A stretch of DNA of 64,000 nucleotides from Pempheris klunzingeri (lineage: Eukaryota > Chordata > Actinopteri > Acropomatiformes > Pempheridae), in assembly GCF_042242105.1 (NCBI RefSeq), contig NC_092035.1:11822477-11886476 (forward strand), read 5' to 3'. The notes below the pieces were generated by a model. The model searched no databases. It was not told where the DNA came from and was given only the letters and a program-made list of their open reading frames with translations. This document shows, piece after piece, positions 7,354-18,128 of the stretch. The stretch's first letter is position 1. Each line of letters begins with the position of its first letter. Position numbers and translations under genes: made by a program.

Positions 7354-7825
7354 TTTCTCTTGTCTTTTGCAGACAGCAGAGGGCGCTGTCTCTGGACTTC
7401 ACAACAAAAGTTTTTCATGGTCCTATTCAGTGTTTGCATCCATTACTGACAAGCCTATGCTGTTCTCTGCTGGACTACACTGACATACAAAGCACATGAA
7501 GCTAACATTACACACACTCAACCTCCAACTATGCCAAACGACAAACAGGCCTTTTCAGTCAGTATCAATGAGAAACTGACACATTTGGTGCCCTTAATAG
7601 TCAAACATTAAACAAAAGTAACCACACTCTCCTCCTTTTTGGGGAACACATTTGTTGTTTTAACGATATCCTTGTTTTCTCCTACACTCTCAAAATAACA
7701 GCCCCAGCCTCCTCACTGTAAAAGGGACCAATTTAGCAACTTTAACAAAAGACCTATTACTGAAGAGTGCTGTCCCAAACTACAGGTCAGCATCTATAAA
7801 AAGCCTCTTTGTGAGTGACACTCTC
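7354..7825 (+). repeat. Long spacer L7
   Basis: No difference from L1 noticed. Confidence 0.9.
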
Positions 7826-7945
7826 GCTTACGGCCATACCACCCTGAACAAGCCCGATCTCGTCCGATCTCGGAAGCCAAGCAGGGTCGGGCCTGGTTAG
7901 TACTTGCATGGGAGACCGCCTGGGAATACCAGGTGCTGTAAGCTT
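7826..7945 (+). rRNA. 5S rRNA gene 22 (alpha)
   Basis: Alpha, -10 T, opens four-gene cluster 7. The M5 spacer after it has G-to-T at 7983, as in the spacer after gene 30. Confidence 0.96.
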
Positions 7946-8099
7946 TTTCTCTTCTCTTTTGCAGACAGCAGAAGGTGCTGCTTCTTCACAGGAGACGGAC
8001 AAGACGTTTGACCTTTGAACTCCTGTTTTGGTGAAGTTCATTCACTGCTTTTTCTACAGGTCAGCATCTATAAAAAGCCTCTTTGTGAGGGACACTCTC

Positions 8100-8209
8100 G
8101 CTTACGGCCATACCACCCTGAACAAGCCCGATCTCGGAAGCCAAGCAGGGTCGGGCCTGGTTAGTACTTGCATGGGAGACCGCCTGGGAATACCAGGTGC
8201 TGTAAGCTT
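8100..8209 (+). rRNA. 5S rRNA gene 23 (alpha, 10-nt deletion; probable pseudogene)
   Basis: 110 nt. One of the two near-identical decamers at 28-37 and 38-47 is missing, removing most of the loop C arm bound by uL18/uL5, so a working RNA is unlikely. Alpha bases remain. Gene 2 of 4 in cluster 7; M3 follows with C-to-T at 8287. Confidence 0.9.
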
Positions 8210-8363
8210 TGTCTCTTCTCTTTTGCAGACAGCAGAAGGTGCTGCTGCTTCACAGGAGACGGACAAGACGTTTGACCTTTGAACTCTTGTTTTGGTGAAG
8301 TTCATTCACTGCTTTTTCTACAGGTCAGCATCTATAAAAAGCCTCTTTGTGAGGGACACTCTC

Positions 8364-8483
8364 GCTTACGGCCATACCACCCTGAACAAGCCCGATCTCG
8401 TCCGATCTCGGAAGCCAAACAGGGTCGGGCCTGGTTAGTACTTGGATGGGAGACCGCCTGGGAATACCAGGTGCTGTAAGCTT
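8364..8483 (+). rRNA. 5S rRNA gene 24 (mixed T12/A56/G82)
   Basis: Mixed type, -10 G, gene 3 of 4 in cluster 7. S follows. Confidence 0.96.
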
Positions 8484-8624
8484 TTGCAGACAGCAGAAGG
8501 TGCTGCTGCTTCACAGGAGACGGACAAGACGTTTGACCTTTGAACTCCTGTTTTGGTGAAGTTCATTCACTGCTTTTTCTACAGGTCAGCATCTATAAAA
8601 AGCCTCTTTGTGAGTGACACTCTC

Positions 8625-8744
8625 TCTTACGGCCACACCACCCTGAACAAGCCCGATCTCGTCCGATCTCGGAAGCCAAACAGGGTCGGGCCTGGTTAGT
8701 ACTTGGATGGGAGACCGCCTGGGAATACCAGGTGCTGTAAGCTT
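8625..8744 (+). rRNA. 5S rRNA gene 25 (beta, G1T)
   Basis: Beta, but the first base is T instead of G. This removes the G1-C118 pair and the purine that Pol III prefers at the start; initiation may shift. -10 T, closes cluster 7. Confidence 0.93.
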
Positions 8745-9216
8745 TTTCTCTTGTCTTTTGCAGACAGCAGAGGGCGCTGTCTCTGGACTTCACAACAAAA
8801 GTTTTTCATGGTCCTATTCAGTGTTTGCATCCATTACTGACAAGCCTATGCTGTTCTCTGCTGGACTACACTGACATACAAAGCACATGAAGCTAACATT
8901 ACACACACTCAACCTCCAACTATGCCAAACGACAAACAGGCCTTTTCAGTCAGTATCAATGAGAAACTGACACATTTGGTGCCCTTATCAGTCAAACGTT
9001 AAACAAAAGTAACCACACTCTCCTCCTTTTTGGGGAACACATTTGTTGTTTTAACGATATCCTTGTTTTCTCCTACACTCTCAAAATAACAGCCCCAGCC
9101 TCCTCACTGTAAAAGGGACCAATTTAGCAACTTTAACAAAAGACCTATTACTGAAGAGTGCTGTCCCAAACTACAGGTCAGCATCTATAAAAAGCCTCTT
9201 TGTGAGTGACACTCTC
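8745..9216 (+). repeat. Long spacer L8 (variant)
   Basis: Three changes from L1: 8988 A to T, 8989 T to C and 8998 A to G. The same three are seen only in L9. Confidence 0.9.
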
Positions 9217-9336
9217 GCTTACGGCCATACCACCCTGAACAAGCCCGATCTCGTCCGATCTCGGAAGCCAAGCAGGGTCGGGCCTGGTTAGTACTTGCAT
9301 GGGAGACCGCCTGGGAATACCAGGTGCTGTAAGCTT
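9217..9336 (+). rRNA. 5S rRNA gene 26 (alpha)
   Basis: Alpha, -10 T, opens three-gene cluster 8. It is the only cluster opener followed by M3 (with C-to-T at 9414), which suggests an opener-M5-gene stretch was lost. Confidence 0.96.
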
Positions 9337-9490
9337 TGTCTCTTCTCTTTTGCAGACAGCAGAAGGTGCTGCTGCTTCACAGGAGACGGACAAGACGTTT
9401 GACCTTTGAACTCTTGTTTTGGTGAAGTTCATTCACTGCTTTTTCTACAGGTCAGCATCTATAAAAAGCCTCTTTGTGAGGGACACTCTC

Positions 9491-9610
9491 GCTTACGGCC
9501 ATACCACCCTGAACAAGCCCGATCTCGTCCGATCTCGGAAGCCAAACAGGGTCGGGCCTGGTTAGTACTTGGATGGGAGACCGCCTGGGAATACCAGGTG
9601 CTGTAAGCTT
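9491..9610 (+). rRNA. 5S rRNA gene 27 (mixed T12/A56/G82)
   Basis: Mixed type, -10 G, gene 2 of 3 in cluster 8. S follows. Confidence 0.96.
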
Positions 9611-9751
9611 TTGCAGACAGCAGAAGGTGCTGCTGCTTCACAGGAGACGGACAAGACGTTTGACCTTTGAACTCCTGTTTTGGTGAAGTTCATTCACTGC
9701 TTTTTCTACAGGTCAGCATCTATAAAAAGCCTCTTTGTGAGTGACACTCTC

Positions 9752-9871
9752 GCTTACGGCCACACCACCCTGAACAAGCCCGATCTCGTCCGATCTCGGA
9801 AGCCAAACAGGGTCGGGCCTGGTTAGTACTTGGATGGGAGACCGCCTGGGAATACCAGGTGCTGTAAGCTT
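9752..9871 (+). rRNA. 5S rRNA gene 28 (beta)
   Basis: Beta, -10 T, closes cluster 8. Confidence 0.96.
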
Positions 9872-10343
9872 TTTCTCTTGTCTTTTGCAGACAGCAGAGG
9901 GCGCTGTCTCTGGACTTCACAACAAAAGTTTTTCATGGTCCTATTCAGTGTTTGCATCCATTACTGACAAGCCTATGCTGTTCTCTGCTGGACTACACTG
10001 ACATACAAAGCACATGAAGCTAACATTACACACACTCAACCTCCAACTATGCCAAACGACAAACAGGCCTTTTCAGTCAGTATCAATGAGAAACTGACAC
10101 ATTTGGTGCCCTTATCAGTCAAACGTTAAACAAAAGTAACCACACTCTCCTCCTTTTTGGGGAACACATTTGTTGTTTTAACGATATCCTTGTTTTCTCC
10201 TACACTCTCAAAATAACAGCCCCAGCCTCCTCACTGTAAAAGGGACCAATTTAGCAACTTTAACAAAAGACCTATTACTGAAGAGTGCTGTCCCAAACTA
10301 CAGGTCAGCATCTATAAAAAGCCTCTTTGTGAGTGACACTCTC
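9872..10343 (+). repeat. Long spacer L9 (variant)
   Basis: Carries the same three changes as L8, 1127 bp further on. Confidence 0.9.
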
Positions 10344-10463
10344 GCTTACGGCCATACCACCCTGAACAAGCCCGATCTCGTCAGATCTCGGAAGCCAAGC
10401 AGGGTCGGGCCTGGTTAGTACTTGCATGGGAGACCGCCTGGGAATACCAGGTGCTGTAAGCTT
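10344..10463 (+). rRNA. 5S rRNA gene 29 (alpha, C40A)
   Basis: Alpha with C40A in loop C (10383), -10 T. Opens the only six-gene cluster (9). The M5 spacer has G-to-T at 10501 and T-to-C at 10504. Confidence 0.95.
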
Positions 10464-10617
10464 TTTCTCTTCTCTTTTGCAGACAGCAGAAGGTGCTGCT
10501 TCTCCACAGGAGACGGACAAGACGTTTGACCTTTGAACTCCTGTTTTGGTGAAGTTCATTCACTGCTTTTTCTACAGGTCAGCATCTATAAAAAGCCTCT
10601 TTGTGAGGGACACTCTC

Positions 10618-10737
10618 GCTTACGGCCATACCACCCTGAACAAGCCCGATCTCGTCCGATCTCGGAAGCCAAGCAGGGTCGGGCCTGGTTAGTACTTGCA
10701 TGGGAGACCGCCTGGGAATACCAGGTGCTGTAAGCTT
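10618..10737 (+). rRNA. 5S rRNA gene 30 (alpha)
   Basis: Alpha, -10 G, gene 2 of 6 in cluster 9. The M5 spacer has G-to-T at 10775. This is the only M5 after a gene that does not open a cluster. Confidence 0.96.
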
Positions 10738-10891
10738 TTTCTCTTCTCTTTTGCAGACAGCAGAAGGTGCTGCTTCTTCACAGGAGACGGACAAGACGTT
10801 TGACCTTTGAACTCCTGTTTTGGTGAAGTTCATTCACTGCTTTTTCTACAGGTCAGCATCTATAAAAAGCCTCTTTGTGAGGGACACTCTC

Positions 10892-11011
10892 GCTTACGGC
10901 CATACCACCCTGAACAAGCCCGATCTCGTCCGATCTCGGAAGCCAAGCAGGGTCGGGCCTGGTTAGTACTTGCATGGGAGACCGCCTGGGAATACCAGGT
11001 GCTGTAAGCTT
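10892..11011 (+). rRNA. 5S rRNA gene 31 (alpha)
   Basis: Alpha, -10 G, gene 3 of 6 in cluster 9. M3 follows with C-to-T at 11089, as after genes 23 and 26. Confidence 0.96.
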
Positions 11012-11165
11012 TGTCTCTTCTCTTTTGCAGACAGCAGAAGGTGCTGCTGCTTCACAGGAGACGGACAAGACGTTTGACCTTTGAACTCTTGTTTTGGTGA
11101 AGTTCATTCACTGCTTTTTCTACAGGTCAGCATCTATAAAAAGCCTCTTTGTGAGGGACACTCTC

Positions 11166-11285
11166 GCTTACGGCCATACCACCCTGAACAAGCCCGATCT
11201 CGTCCGATCTCGGAAGCCAAACAGGGTCGGGCCTGGTTAGTACTTGGATGGGAGACCGCCTGGGAATACCAGGTGCTGTAAGCTT
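11166..11285 (+). rRNA. 5S rRNA gene 32 (mixed T12/A56/G82)
   Basis: Mixed type, -10 G, gene 4 of 6 in cluster 9. S follows. Confidence 0.96.
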
Positions 11286-11426
11286 TTGCAGACAGCAGAA
11301 GGTGCTGCTGCTTCACAGGAGACGGACAAGACGTTTGACCTTTGAACTCCTGTTTTGGTGAAGTTCATTCACTGCTTTTTCTACAGGTCAGCATCTATAA
11401 AAAGCCTCTTTGTGAGGGACACTCTC

Positions 11427-11546
11427 GCTTACGGCCATACCACCCTGAACAAGCCCGATCTCGTCCGATCTCGGAAGCCAAGCAGGGTCGGGCCTGGTTA
11501 GTACTTGGATGGGAGACCGCCTGGGAATACCAGGTGCTGTAAGCTT
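11427..11546 (+). rRNA. 5S rRNA gene 33 (mixed T12/G56/G82)
   Basis: Mixed type as gene 7, -10 G, gene 5 of 6 in cluster 9. S follows. Confidence 0.96.
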
Positions 11547-11687
11547 TTGCAGACAGCAGAAGGTGCTGCTGCTTCACAGGAGACGGACAAGACGTTTGAC
11601 CTTTGAACTCCTGTTTTGGTGAAGTTCATTCACTGCTTTTTCTACAGGTCAGCATCTATAAAAAGCCTCTTTGTGAGGGACACTCTC

Positions 11688-11807
11688 GCTTACGGCCACA
11701 CCACCCTGAACAAGCCCGATCTCGTCCAATCTCGGAAGCCAAACAGGGTCGGGCCTGGTTAGTACTTGGATGGGAGACCGCCTGGGAATACCAGGTGCTG
11801 TAAGCTT
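11688..11807 (+). rRNA. 5S rRNA gene 34 (beta, G41A)
   Basis: Beta with G41A (11728) in loop C, -10 G, closes cluster 9. Confidence 0.95.
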
Positions 11808-12279
11808 TTTCTCTTGTCTTTTGCAGACAGCAGAGGGCGCTGTCTCTGGACTTCACAACAAAAGTTTTTCATGGTCCTATTCAGTGTTTGCATCCATTAC
11901 TGACAAGCCTATGCTGTTCTCTGCTGGACTACACTGACATACAAAGCACATGAAGCTAACATTACACACACTCAACCTCCAACTATGCCAAACGACAAAC
12001 AGGCCTTTTCAGTCAGTATCAATGAGAAACTGACACATTTGGTGCCCTTAATAGTCAAACATTAAACAAAAGTAACCACACTCTCCTCCTTTTTGGGGAA
12101 CACATTTGTTGTTTTAACGATATCCTTGTTTTCTCCTACACTCTCAAAATAACAGCCCCAGCCTCCTCACTGTAAAAGGGACCAATTTAGCAACTTTAAC
12201 AAAAGACCTATTACTGAAGAGTGTTGTCCCAAACTACAGGTCAGCATCTATAAAAAGCCTCTTTGTGAGTGACACTCTC
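11808..12279 (+). repeat. Long spacer L10
   Basis: C-to-T at 12224; otherwise like L1. Confidence 0.9.
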
Positions 12280-12399
12280 GCTTACGGCCATACCACCCTG
12301 AACAAGCCCGATCTCGTCCGATCTCGGAAGCCAAGCAGGGTCGGGCCTGGTTAGTACTTGCATGGGAGACCGCCTGGGAATACCAGGTGCTGTAAGCTT
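12280..12399 (+). rRNA. 5S rRNA gene 35 (alpha)
   Basis: Alpha, -10 T, opens four-gene cluster 10. The M5 spacer has G-to-A at 12464. Confidence 0.96.
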
Positions 12400-12553
12400 T
12401 TTCTCTTCTCTTTTGCAGACAGCAGAAGGTGCTGCTGCTTCACAGGAGACGGACAAGACGTTTAACCTTTGAACTCCTGTTTTGGTGAAGTTCATTCACT
12501 GCTTTTTCTACAGGTCAGCATCTATAAAAAGCCTCTTTGTGAGGGACACTCTC

Positions 12554-12673
12554 GCTTACGGCCATACCACCCTGAACAAGCCCGATCTCGTCCGATCTCG
12601 GAAGCCAAGCAGGGTCGGGCCTGGTTAGTACTTGCATGGGAGACCGCCTGGGAATACCAGGTGCTGTAAGCTT
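12554..12673 (+). rRNA. 5S rRNA gene 36 (alpha)
   Basis: Alpha, -10 G, gene 2 of 4 in cluster 10. S follows. Confidence 0.96.
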
Positions 12674-12814
12674 TTGCAGACAGCAGAAGGTGCTGCTGCT
12701 TCACAGGAGACGGACAAGACGTTTGACCTTTGAACTCCTGTTTTGGTGAAGTTCATTCACTGCTTTTTCTACAGGTCAGCATCTATAAAAAGCCTCTTTG
12801 TGAGGGACACTCTC

Positions 12815-12934
12815 GCTTACGGCCATACCACCCTGAACAAGCCCGATCTCGTCCGATCTCGGAAGCCAAACAGGGTCGGGCCTGGTTAGTACTTGGATGG
12901 GAGACCGCCTGGGAATACCAGGTGCTGTAAGCTT
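12815..12934 (+). rRNA. 5S rRNA gene 37 (mixed T12/A56/G82)
   Basis: Mixed type, -10 G, gene 3 of 4 in cluster 10. S follows. Confidence 0.96.
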
Positions 12935-13075
12935 TTGCAGACAGCAGAAGGTGCTGCTGCTTCACAGGAGACGGACAAGACGTTTGACCTTTGAACTCCT
13001 GTTTTGGTGAAGTTCATTCACTGCTTTTTCTACAGGTCAGCATCTATAAAAAGCCTCTTTGTGAGGGACACTCTC

Positions 13076-13195
13076 GCTTACGGCCATACCACCCTGAACA
13101 AGCCCGATCTCGTCCGATCTCGGAAGCCAAACAGGGTCGGGCCTGGTTAGTACTTGGATGGGAGACCGCCTGGGAATACCAGGTGCTGTAAGCTT
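13076..13195 (+). rRNA. 5S rRNA gene 38 (mixed T12/A56/G82)
   Basis: The only complete cluster-closing gene with T12 instead of C12. Same type as its neighbour gene 37, so local conversion is likely. -10 G, closes cluster 10. Confidence 0.96.
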
Positions 13196-13667
13196 TTTCT
13201 CTTGTCTTTTGCAGACAGCAGAGGGCGCTGTCTCTGGACTTCACAACAAAAGTTTTTCATGGTCCTATTCAGTGTTTGCATCCATTACTGACAAGCCTAT
13301 GCTGTTCTCTGCTGGACTACACTGACATACAAAGCACATGAAGCTAACATTACACACACTCAACCTCCAACTATGCCAAACGACAAACAGGCCTTTTCAG
13401 TCAGTATCAATGAGAAACTGACACATTTGGTGCCCTTAATAGTCAAACATTAAACAAAAGTAACCACACTCTCCTCCTTTTTGGGGAACACATTTGTTGT
13501 TTTAACGATATCCTTGTTTTCTCCTACACTCTCAAAATAACAGCCCCAGCCTCCTCACTGTAAAAGGGACCAATTTAGCAACTTTAACAAAAGACCTATT
13601 ACTGAAGAGTGCTGTCCCAAACTACAGGTCAGCATCTATAAAAAGCCTCTTTGTGAGTGACACTCTC
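13196..13667 (+). repeat. Long spacer L11
   Basis: No difference from L1 noticed. Confidence 0.9.
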
Positions 13668-13787
13668 GCTTACGGCCATACCACCCTGAACAAGCCCGAT
13701 CTCGTCCGATCTCGGAAGCCAAGCAGGGTCGGGCCTGGTTAGTACTTGCATGGGAGACCGCCTGGGAATACCAGGTGCTGTAAGCTT
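13668..13787 (+). rRNA. 5S rRNA gene 39 (alpha)
   Basis: Alpha, -10 T, opens four-gene cluster 11. M5 follows. Confidence 0.96.
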
Positions 13788-13941
13788 TTTCTCTTCTCTT
13801 TTGCAGACAGCAGAAGGTGCTGCTGCTTCACAGGAGACGGACAAGACGTTTGACCTTTGAACTCCTGTTTTGGTGAAGTTCATTCACTGCTTTTTCTACA
13901 GGTCAGCATCTATAAAAAGCCTCTTTGTGAGGGACACTCTC

Positions 13942-14061
13942 GCTTACGGCCATACCACCCTGAACAAGCCCGATCTCGTCCGATCTCGGAAGCCAAGCAG
14001 GGTCGGGCCTGGTTAGTACTTGCATGGGAGACCGCCTGGGAATACCAGGTGCTGTAAGCTT
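13942..14061 (+). rRNA. 5S rRNA gene 40 (alpha)
   Basis: Alpha, -10 G, gene 2 of 4 in cluster 11. S follows. Confidence 0.96.
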
Positions 14062-14202
14062 TTGCAGACAGCAGAAGGTGCTGCTGCTTCACAGGAGACG
14101 GACAAGACGTTTGACCTTTGAACTCCTGTTTTGGTGAAGTTCATTCACTGCTTTTTCTACAGGTCAGCATCTATAAAAAGCCTCTTTGTGAGGGACACTC
14201 TC

Positions 14203-14322
14203 GCTTACGGCCATACCACCCTGAACAAGCCCGATCTCGTCCGATCTCGGAAGCCAAACAGGGTCGGGCCTGGTTAGTACTTGGATGGGAGACCGCCTGG
14301 GAATACCAGGTGCTGTAAGCTT
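14203..14322 (+). rRNA. 5S rRNA gene 41 (mixed T12/A56/G82)
   Basis: Mixed type, -10 G, gene 3 of 4 in cluster 11. S follows. Confidence 0.96.
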
Positions 14323-14463
14323 TTGCAGACAGCAGAAGGTGCTGCTGCTTCACAGGAGACGGACAAGACGTTTGACCTTTGAACTCCTGTTTTGGTGAAG
14401 TTCATTCACTGCTTTTTCTACAGGTCAGCATCTATAAAAAGCCTCTTTGTGAGGGACACTCTC

Positions 14464-14583
14464 GCTTATGGCCACACCACCCTGAACAAGCCCGATCTCG
14501 TCCGATCTCGGAAGCCAAACAGGGTCGGGCCTGGTTAGTACTTGGATGGGAGACAGCCTGGGAATACCAGGTGCTGTAAGCTT
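14464..14583 (+). rRNA. 5S rRNA gene 42 (beta, C6T, C92A)
   Basis: Beta with C6T (wobble kept) and C92A (14555), which breaks the G85-C92 pair of helix IV and alters box C. -10 G, closes cluster 11. Confidence 0.94.
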
Positions 14584-15055
14584 TTTCTCTTGTCTTTTGC
14601 AGACAGCAGAGGGCGCTGTCTCTGGACTTCACAACAAAAGTTTTTCATGGTCCTATTCAGTGTTTGCATCCATTACTGACAAGCCTATGCTGTTCTCTGC
14701 TGGACTACACTGACATACAAAGCACATGAAGCTAACATTACACACACTCAACCTCCAACTATGCCAAACGACAAACAGGCCTTTTCAGTCAGTATCAATG
14801 AGAAACTGACACATTTGGTGCCCTTAATAGTCAAACATTAAACAAAAGTAACCACACTCTCCTCCTTTTTGGGGAACACATTTGTTGTTTTAACGATATC
14901 CTTGTTTTCTCCTACACTCTCAAAATAACAGCCCCAGCCTCCTCACTGTAAAAGGGACCAATTTAGCAACTTTAACAAAAGACCTATTACTGAAGAGTGC
15001 TGTCCCAAACTACAGGTCAGCATCTATAAAAAGCCTCTTTGTGAGTGACACTCTC
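14584..15055 (+). repeat. Long spacer L12
   Basis: No difference from L1 noticed. Confidence 0.9.
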
Positions 15056-15175
15056 GCTTACGGCCATACCACCCTGAACAAGCCCGATCTCGTCCGATCT
15101 CGGAAGCCAAGCAGGGTCGGGCCTGGTTAGTACTTGCATGGGAGACCGCCTGGGAATACCAGGTGCTGTAAGCTT
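15056..15175 (+). rRNA. 5S rRNA gene 43 (alpha)
   Basis: Alpha, -10 T, opens three-gene cluster 12. M5 follows. Confidence 0.96.
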
Positions 15176-15329
15176 TTTCTCTTCTCTTTTGCAGACAGCA
15201 GAAGGTGCTGCTGCTTCACAGGAGACGGACAAGACGTTTGACCTTTGAACTCCTGTTTTGGTGAAGTTCATTCACTGCTTTTTCTACAGGTCAGCATCTA
15301 TAAAAAGCCTCTTTGTGAGGGACACTCTC

Positions 15330-15449
15330 GCTTACGGCCATACCACCCTGAACAAGCCCGATCTCGTCCGATCTCGGAAACCAAGCAGGGTCGGGCCTGG
15401 TTAGTACTTGCATGGGAGACCGCCTGGGAATACCAGGTGCTGTAAGCTT
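15330..15449 (+). rRNA. 5S rRNA gene 44 (alpha, G51A)
   Basis: Alpha with G51A, -10 G, gene 2 of 3 in cluster 12. S follows. Copy of gene 20. Confidence 0.95.
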
Positions 15450-15590
15450 TTGCAGACAGCAGAAGGTGCTGCTGCTTCACAGGAGACGGACAAGACGTTT
15501 GACCTTTGAACTCCTGTTTTGGTGAAGTTCATTCACTGCTTTTTCTACAGGTCAGCATCTATAAAAAGCCTCTTTGTGAGTGACACTCTC

Positions 15591-15720
15591 GCTTACGGCC
15601 ACACCACCCTGAACAAGCCCGATCTCGCCCGATCTCGTCCGATCTCGGAAGCCAAACAGGGTCGGGCCTGGTTAGTACTTGGATGGGAGACCGCCTGGGA
15701 ATACCAGGTGCTGTAAGCTT
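15591..15720 (+). rRNA. 5S rRNA gene 45 (beta, 10-nt insertion; possible pseudogene)
   Basis: 130 nt with the same decamer duplication as gene 21. -10 T, closes cluster 12. Confidence 0.9.
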
Positions 15721-16192
15721 TTTCTCTTGTCTTTTGCAGACAGCAGAGGGCGCTGTCTCTGGACTTCACAACAAAAGTTTTTCATGGTCCTATTCAGTGT
15801 TTGCATCCATTACTGACAAGCCTATGCTGTTCTCTGCTGGACTACACTGACATACAAAGCACATGAAGCTAACATTACACACACTCAACCTCCAACTATG
15901 CCAAACGACAAACAGGCCTTTTCAGTCAGTATCAATGAGAAACTGACACATTTGGTGCCCTTAATAGTCAAACATTAAACAAAAGTAACCACACTCTCCT
16001 CCTTTTTGGGGAACACATTTGTTGTTTTAACGATATCCTTGTTTTCTCCTACACTCTCAAAATAACAGCCCCAGCCTCCTCACTGTAAAAGGGACCAATT
16101 TAGCAACTTTAACAAAAGACCTATTACTGAAGAGTGCTGTCCCAAACTACAGGTCAGCATCTATAAAAAGCCTCTTTGTGAGTGACACTCTC
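15721..16192 (+). repeat. Long spacer L13
   Basis: No difference from L1 noticed. Confidence 0.9.
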
Positions 16193-16312
16193 GCTTACGG
16201 CCATACCACCCTGAACAAGCCCGATCTCGTCCGATCTCGGAAGCCAAGCAGGGTCGGGCCTGGTTAGTACTTGCATGGGAGACCGCCTGGGAATACCAGG
16301 TGCTGTAAGCTT
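16193..16312 (+). rRNA. 5S rRNA gene 46 (alpha)
   Basis: Alpha, -10 T, opens four-gene cluster 13. M5 follows. Confidence 0.96.
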
Positions 16313-16466
16313 TTTCTCTTCTCTTTTGCAGACAGCAGAAGGTGCTGCTGCTTCACAGGAGACGGACAAGACGTTTGACCTTTGAACTCCTGTTTTGGTG
16401 AAGTTCATTCACTGCTTTTTCTACAGGTCAGCATCTATAAAAAGCCTCTTTGTGAGGGACACTCTC

Positions 16467-16586
16467 GCTTACGGCCATACCACCCTGAACAAGCCCGATC
16501 TCGTCCGATCTCGGAAGCCAAGCAGGGTCGGGCCTGGTTAGTACTTGCATGGGAGACCGCCTGGGAATACCAGGTGCTGTAAGCTT
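16467..16586 (+). rRNA. 5S rRNA gene 47 (alpha)
   Basis: Alpha, -10 G, gene 2 of 4 in cluster 13. M3 follows. Confidence 0.96.
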
Positions 16587-16740
16587 TGTCTCTTCTCTTT
16601 TGCAGACAGCAGAAGGTGCTGCTGCTTCACAGGAGACGGACAAGACGTTTGACCTTTGAACTCCTGTTTTGGTGAAGTTCATTCACTGCTTTTTCTACAG
16701 GTCAGCATCTATAAAAAGCCTCTTTGTGAGGGACACTCTC

Positions 16741-16860
16741 GCTTACGGCCATACCACCCTGAACAAGCCCGATCTCGTCCGATCTCGGAAGCCAAACAGG
16801 GTCGGGCCTGGTTAGTACTTGGATGGGAGACCGCCTGGGAATACCAGGTGCTGTAAGCTT
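16741..16860 (+). rRNA. 5S rRNA gene 48 (mixed T12/A56/G82)
   Basis: Mixed type, -10 G, gene 3 of 4 in cluster 13. S follows. Confidence 0.96.
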
Positions 16861-17001
16861 TTGCAGACAGCAGAAGGTGCTGCTGCTTCACAGGAGACGG
16901 ACAAGACGTTTGACCTTTGAACTCCTGTTTTGGTGAAGTTCATTCACTGCTTTTTCTACAGGTCAGCATCTATAAAAAGCCTCTTTGTGAGGGACACTCT
17001 C

Positions 17002-17121
17002 GCTTATGGCCACACCACCCTGAACAAGCCCGATCTCGTCCGATCTCGGAAGCCAAACAGGGTCGGGCCTGGTTAGTACTTGGATGGGAGACCGCCTGGG
17101 AATACCAGGTGCTGTAAGCTT
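17002..17121 (+). rRNA. 5S rRNA gene 49 (beta, C6T)
   Basis: Beta with C6T, as genes 18 and 42. -10 G, closes cluster 13. Confidence 0.95.
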
Positions 17122-17593
17122 TTTCTCTTGTCTTTTGCAGACAGCAGAGGGCGCTGTCTCTGGACTTCACAACAAAAGTTTTTCATGGTCCTATTCAGTG
17201 TTTGCATCCATTACTGACAAGCCTATGCTGTTCTCTGCTGGACTACACTGACATACAAAGCACATGAAGCTAACATTACACACACTCAACCTCCAACTAT
17301 GCCAAACGACAAACAGGCCTTTTCAGTCAGTATCAATGAGAAACTGACACATTTGGTGCCCTTAATAGTCAAACATTAAACAAAAGTAACCACACTCTCC
17401 TCCTTTTTGGGGAACACATTTGTTGTTTTAACGATATCCTTGTTTTCTCCTACACTCTCAAAATAACAGCCCCAGCCTCCTCACTGTAAAAGGGACCAAT
17501 TTAGCAACTTTAACAAAAGACCTATTACTGAAGAGTGCTGTCCCAAACTACAGGTCAGCATCTATAAAAAGCCTCTTTGTGAGTGACACTCTC
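17122..17593 (+). repeat. Long spacer L14
   Basis: No difference from L1 noticed. Confidence 0.9.
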
Positions 17594-17713
17594 GCTTACG
17601 GCCATACCACCCTGAACAAGCCCGATCTCGTCCGATCTCGGAAGCCAAGCAGGGTCGGGCCTGGTTAGTACTTGCATGGGAGACCGCCTGGGAATACCAG
17701 GTGCTGTAAGCTT
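17594..17713 (+). rRNA. 5S rRNA gene 50 (alpha)
   Basis: Alpha, -10 T, opens three-gene cluster 14. M5 follows. Confidence 0.96.
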
Positions 17714-17867
17714 TTTCTCTTCTCTTTTGCAGACAGCAGAAGGTGCTGCTGCTTCACAGGAGACGGACAAGACGTTTGACCTTTGAACTCCTGTTTTGGT
17801 GAAGTTCATTCACTGCTTTTTCTACAGGTCAGCATCTATAAAAAGCCTCTTTGTGAGGGACACTCTC

Positions 17868-17987
17868 GCTTACGGCCATACCACCCTGAACAAGCCCGAT
17901 CTCGTCCGATCTCGGAAACCAAGCAGGGTCGGGCCTGGTTAGTACTTGCATGGGAGACCGCCTGGGAATACCAGGTGCTGTAAGCTT
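17868..17987 (+). rRNA. 5S rRNA gene 51 (alpha, G51A)
   Basis: Alpha with G51A, -10 G, gene 2 of 3 in cluster 14. S follows. Confidence 0.95.
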
Positions 17988-18128
17988 TTGCAGACAGCAG
18001 AAGGTGCTGCTGCTTCACAGGAGACGGACAAGACGTTTGACCTTTGAACTCCTGTTTTGGTGAAGTTCATTCACTGCTTTTTCTACAGGTCAGCATCTAT
18101 AAAAAGCCTCTTTGTGAGTGACACTCTC

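Larger units (their letters stand above)
5301..7825 (+). repeat. 2525-bp seven-gene block, copy 1 of 3
   Basis: Clusters 5-6 with L6 and L7. It shares C6T, G51A and a 10-nt insertion, in the same order, with 13668-16192 and 16193-18730. Confidence 0.85.
13668..16192 (+). repeat. 2525-bp seven-gene block, copy 2 of 3
   Basis: Clusters 11-12 with L12 and L13. Same order of C6T, G51A and 10-nt insertion as 5301-7825; private C92A in gene 42. Confidence 0.85.
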
